Positions 23,621 to 23,709 of a stretch of DNA of 23,709 nt are shown here, one piece after another; the first letter of the stretch is position 1; every line of letters starts with the position of its first letter. A program made the translations under genes and the position numbers. Under the pieces are notes generated by a model. It saw only the letters and a list, made by a program, of their open reading frames with translations, did no database searches and was not told where the DNA came from. The DNA lies in the IMG/VR virus record IMGVR_UViG_3300020478_000069, positions 1-23,709 of that record, one strand, 5' to 3'. Source of the stretch: a virus.

Positions 23621-23709
23621 GGTTTTTGACTGCGCAATTTGTGGGTGGGACACTGGATTTCTTGGAAAGGTCGATCCGGGGGATGGGGGGTCAATGATCT
23701 TGGGTACTT

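Larger units (their letters stand above)
23354..23709. other. Non-coding regulatory region upstream of the late cassette
   Basis: This is the only stretch over 300 bases without a convincing gene. It holds a leftward sigma70-like promoter, direct repeats of GATTGTTRACGCT, several TTCAC motifs and a CGTTAAC inverted repeat. It also holds an unused GGAGGTGATT sequence (minus strand). One minus-strand frame is open from the right edge to a TGA at 23533-23535, but its composition does not look coding. No tRNA or clear terminator was seen. Confidence 0.7.

Noticed and set aside
23533-23709. Minus-strand frame open from the right edge to a TGA (58 codons)
   Set aside because: It has no start within the window, runs through the GTTAAC repeats, and its residues (many Pro and Arg, few hydrophobic core positions) do not look like a protein end. 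A chance open frame of this length is plausible.
23622-23709. Plus-strand frame open to the right edge, with a possible ATG at 23693
   Set aside because: No start codon precedes 23693 in that frame, and only 17 bases follow it. A G-run is the only ribosome-site candidate and no good rightward promoter was found.
1-23709. CRISPR array, tRNA gene, insertion sequence or attachment site
   Set aside because: No regularly spaced repeats, cloverleaf-like segment, transposase or integrase reading, or terminal inverted repeats were noticed on either strand.

Overview
The window is the virion-structure (late) gene cassette of a tailed bacteriophage (Caudoviricetes), read almost entirely on the minus strand. 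Twenty-one closely packed leftward genes fill positions 34 to 23353. Neighbours overlap by 1 to 11 bases (ATGA and TAATG junctions) or are separated by at most a couple of dozen bases. No tRNA, integrase, replication, RNA polymerase, holin or endolysin gene is recognisable, so lifestyle and host cannot be read from this piece. Large ejection-type proteins and the absence of a tape measure, tail sheath or long-tail module suggest a short-tailed (podovirus-like) particle. The sigma70-like promoter and ordinary Shine-Dalgarno sites say only that the host is a bacterium. Family assignments come from reading the proteins by eye; no database search was run.

Layout in transcription order (right to left). 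23354-23709: non-coding regulatory region with a strong leftward promoter (TTGTCA-17-TATAGT) and several direct and inverted repeats. 20570-23353: packaging block, with a small helical protein (possible small terminase), a GNAT-like protein, a short hypothetical protein and the large terminase. 16194-20588: head block, with a small hypothetical protein, portal, scaffold and major capsid protein. 14573-16175: two small head-associated proteins, the head-tail adaptor and a small beta-rich tail protein. 9475-14562: a tail fibre and a 1275-residue tail hub/nozzle-type protein that carries an extra LamG (concanavalin-like) lectin domain. 2745-9473: ejection (internal virion) block of four proteins (231, 814, 976 and 214 residues); the last looks like a detached C-terminal domain of the 976-residue protein. 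34-2733: a second adsorption block with a small beta protein, a fibre-like protein and a protein made of two LamG domains. The cassette appears to continue past the left edge.

Functionally the genes form one assembly line. Portal, scaffold and capsid protein build the procapsid and the ejection proteins are loaded inside it. Terminase packages DNA, adaptor and hub close the vertex, and fibres plus LamG lectin domains probably bind host surface glycans. The most unusual points are the LamG domain inserted in the tail hub and its likeness to the terminal double-LamG protein, the split ejection protein, the interrupted acetyl-CoA loop of the GNAT-like protein, and the repeat-rich promoter region at the right end.
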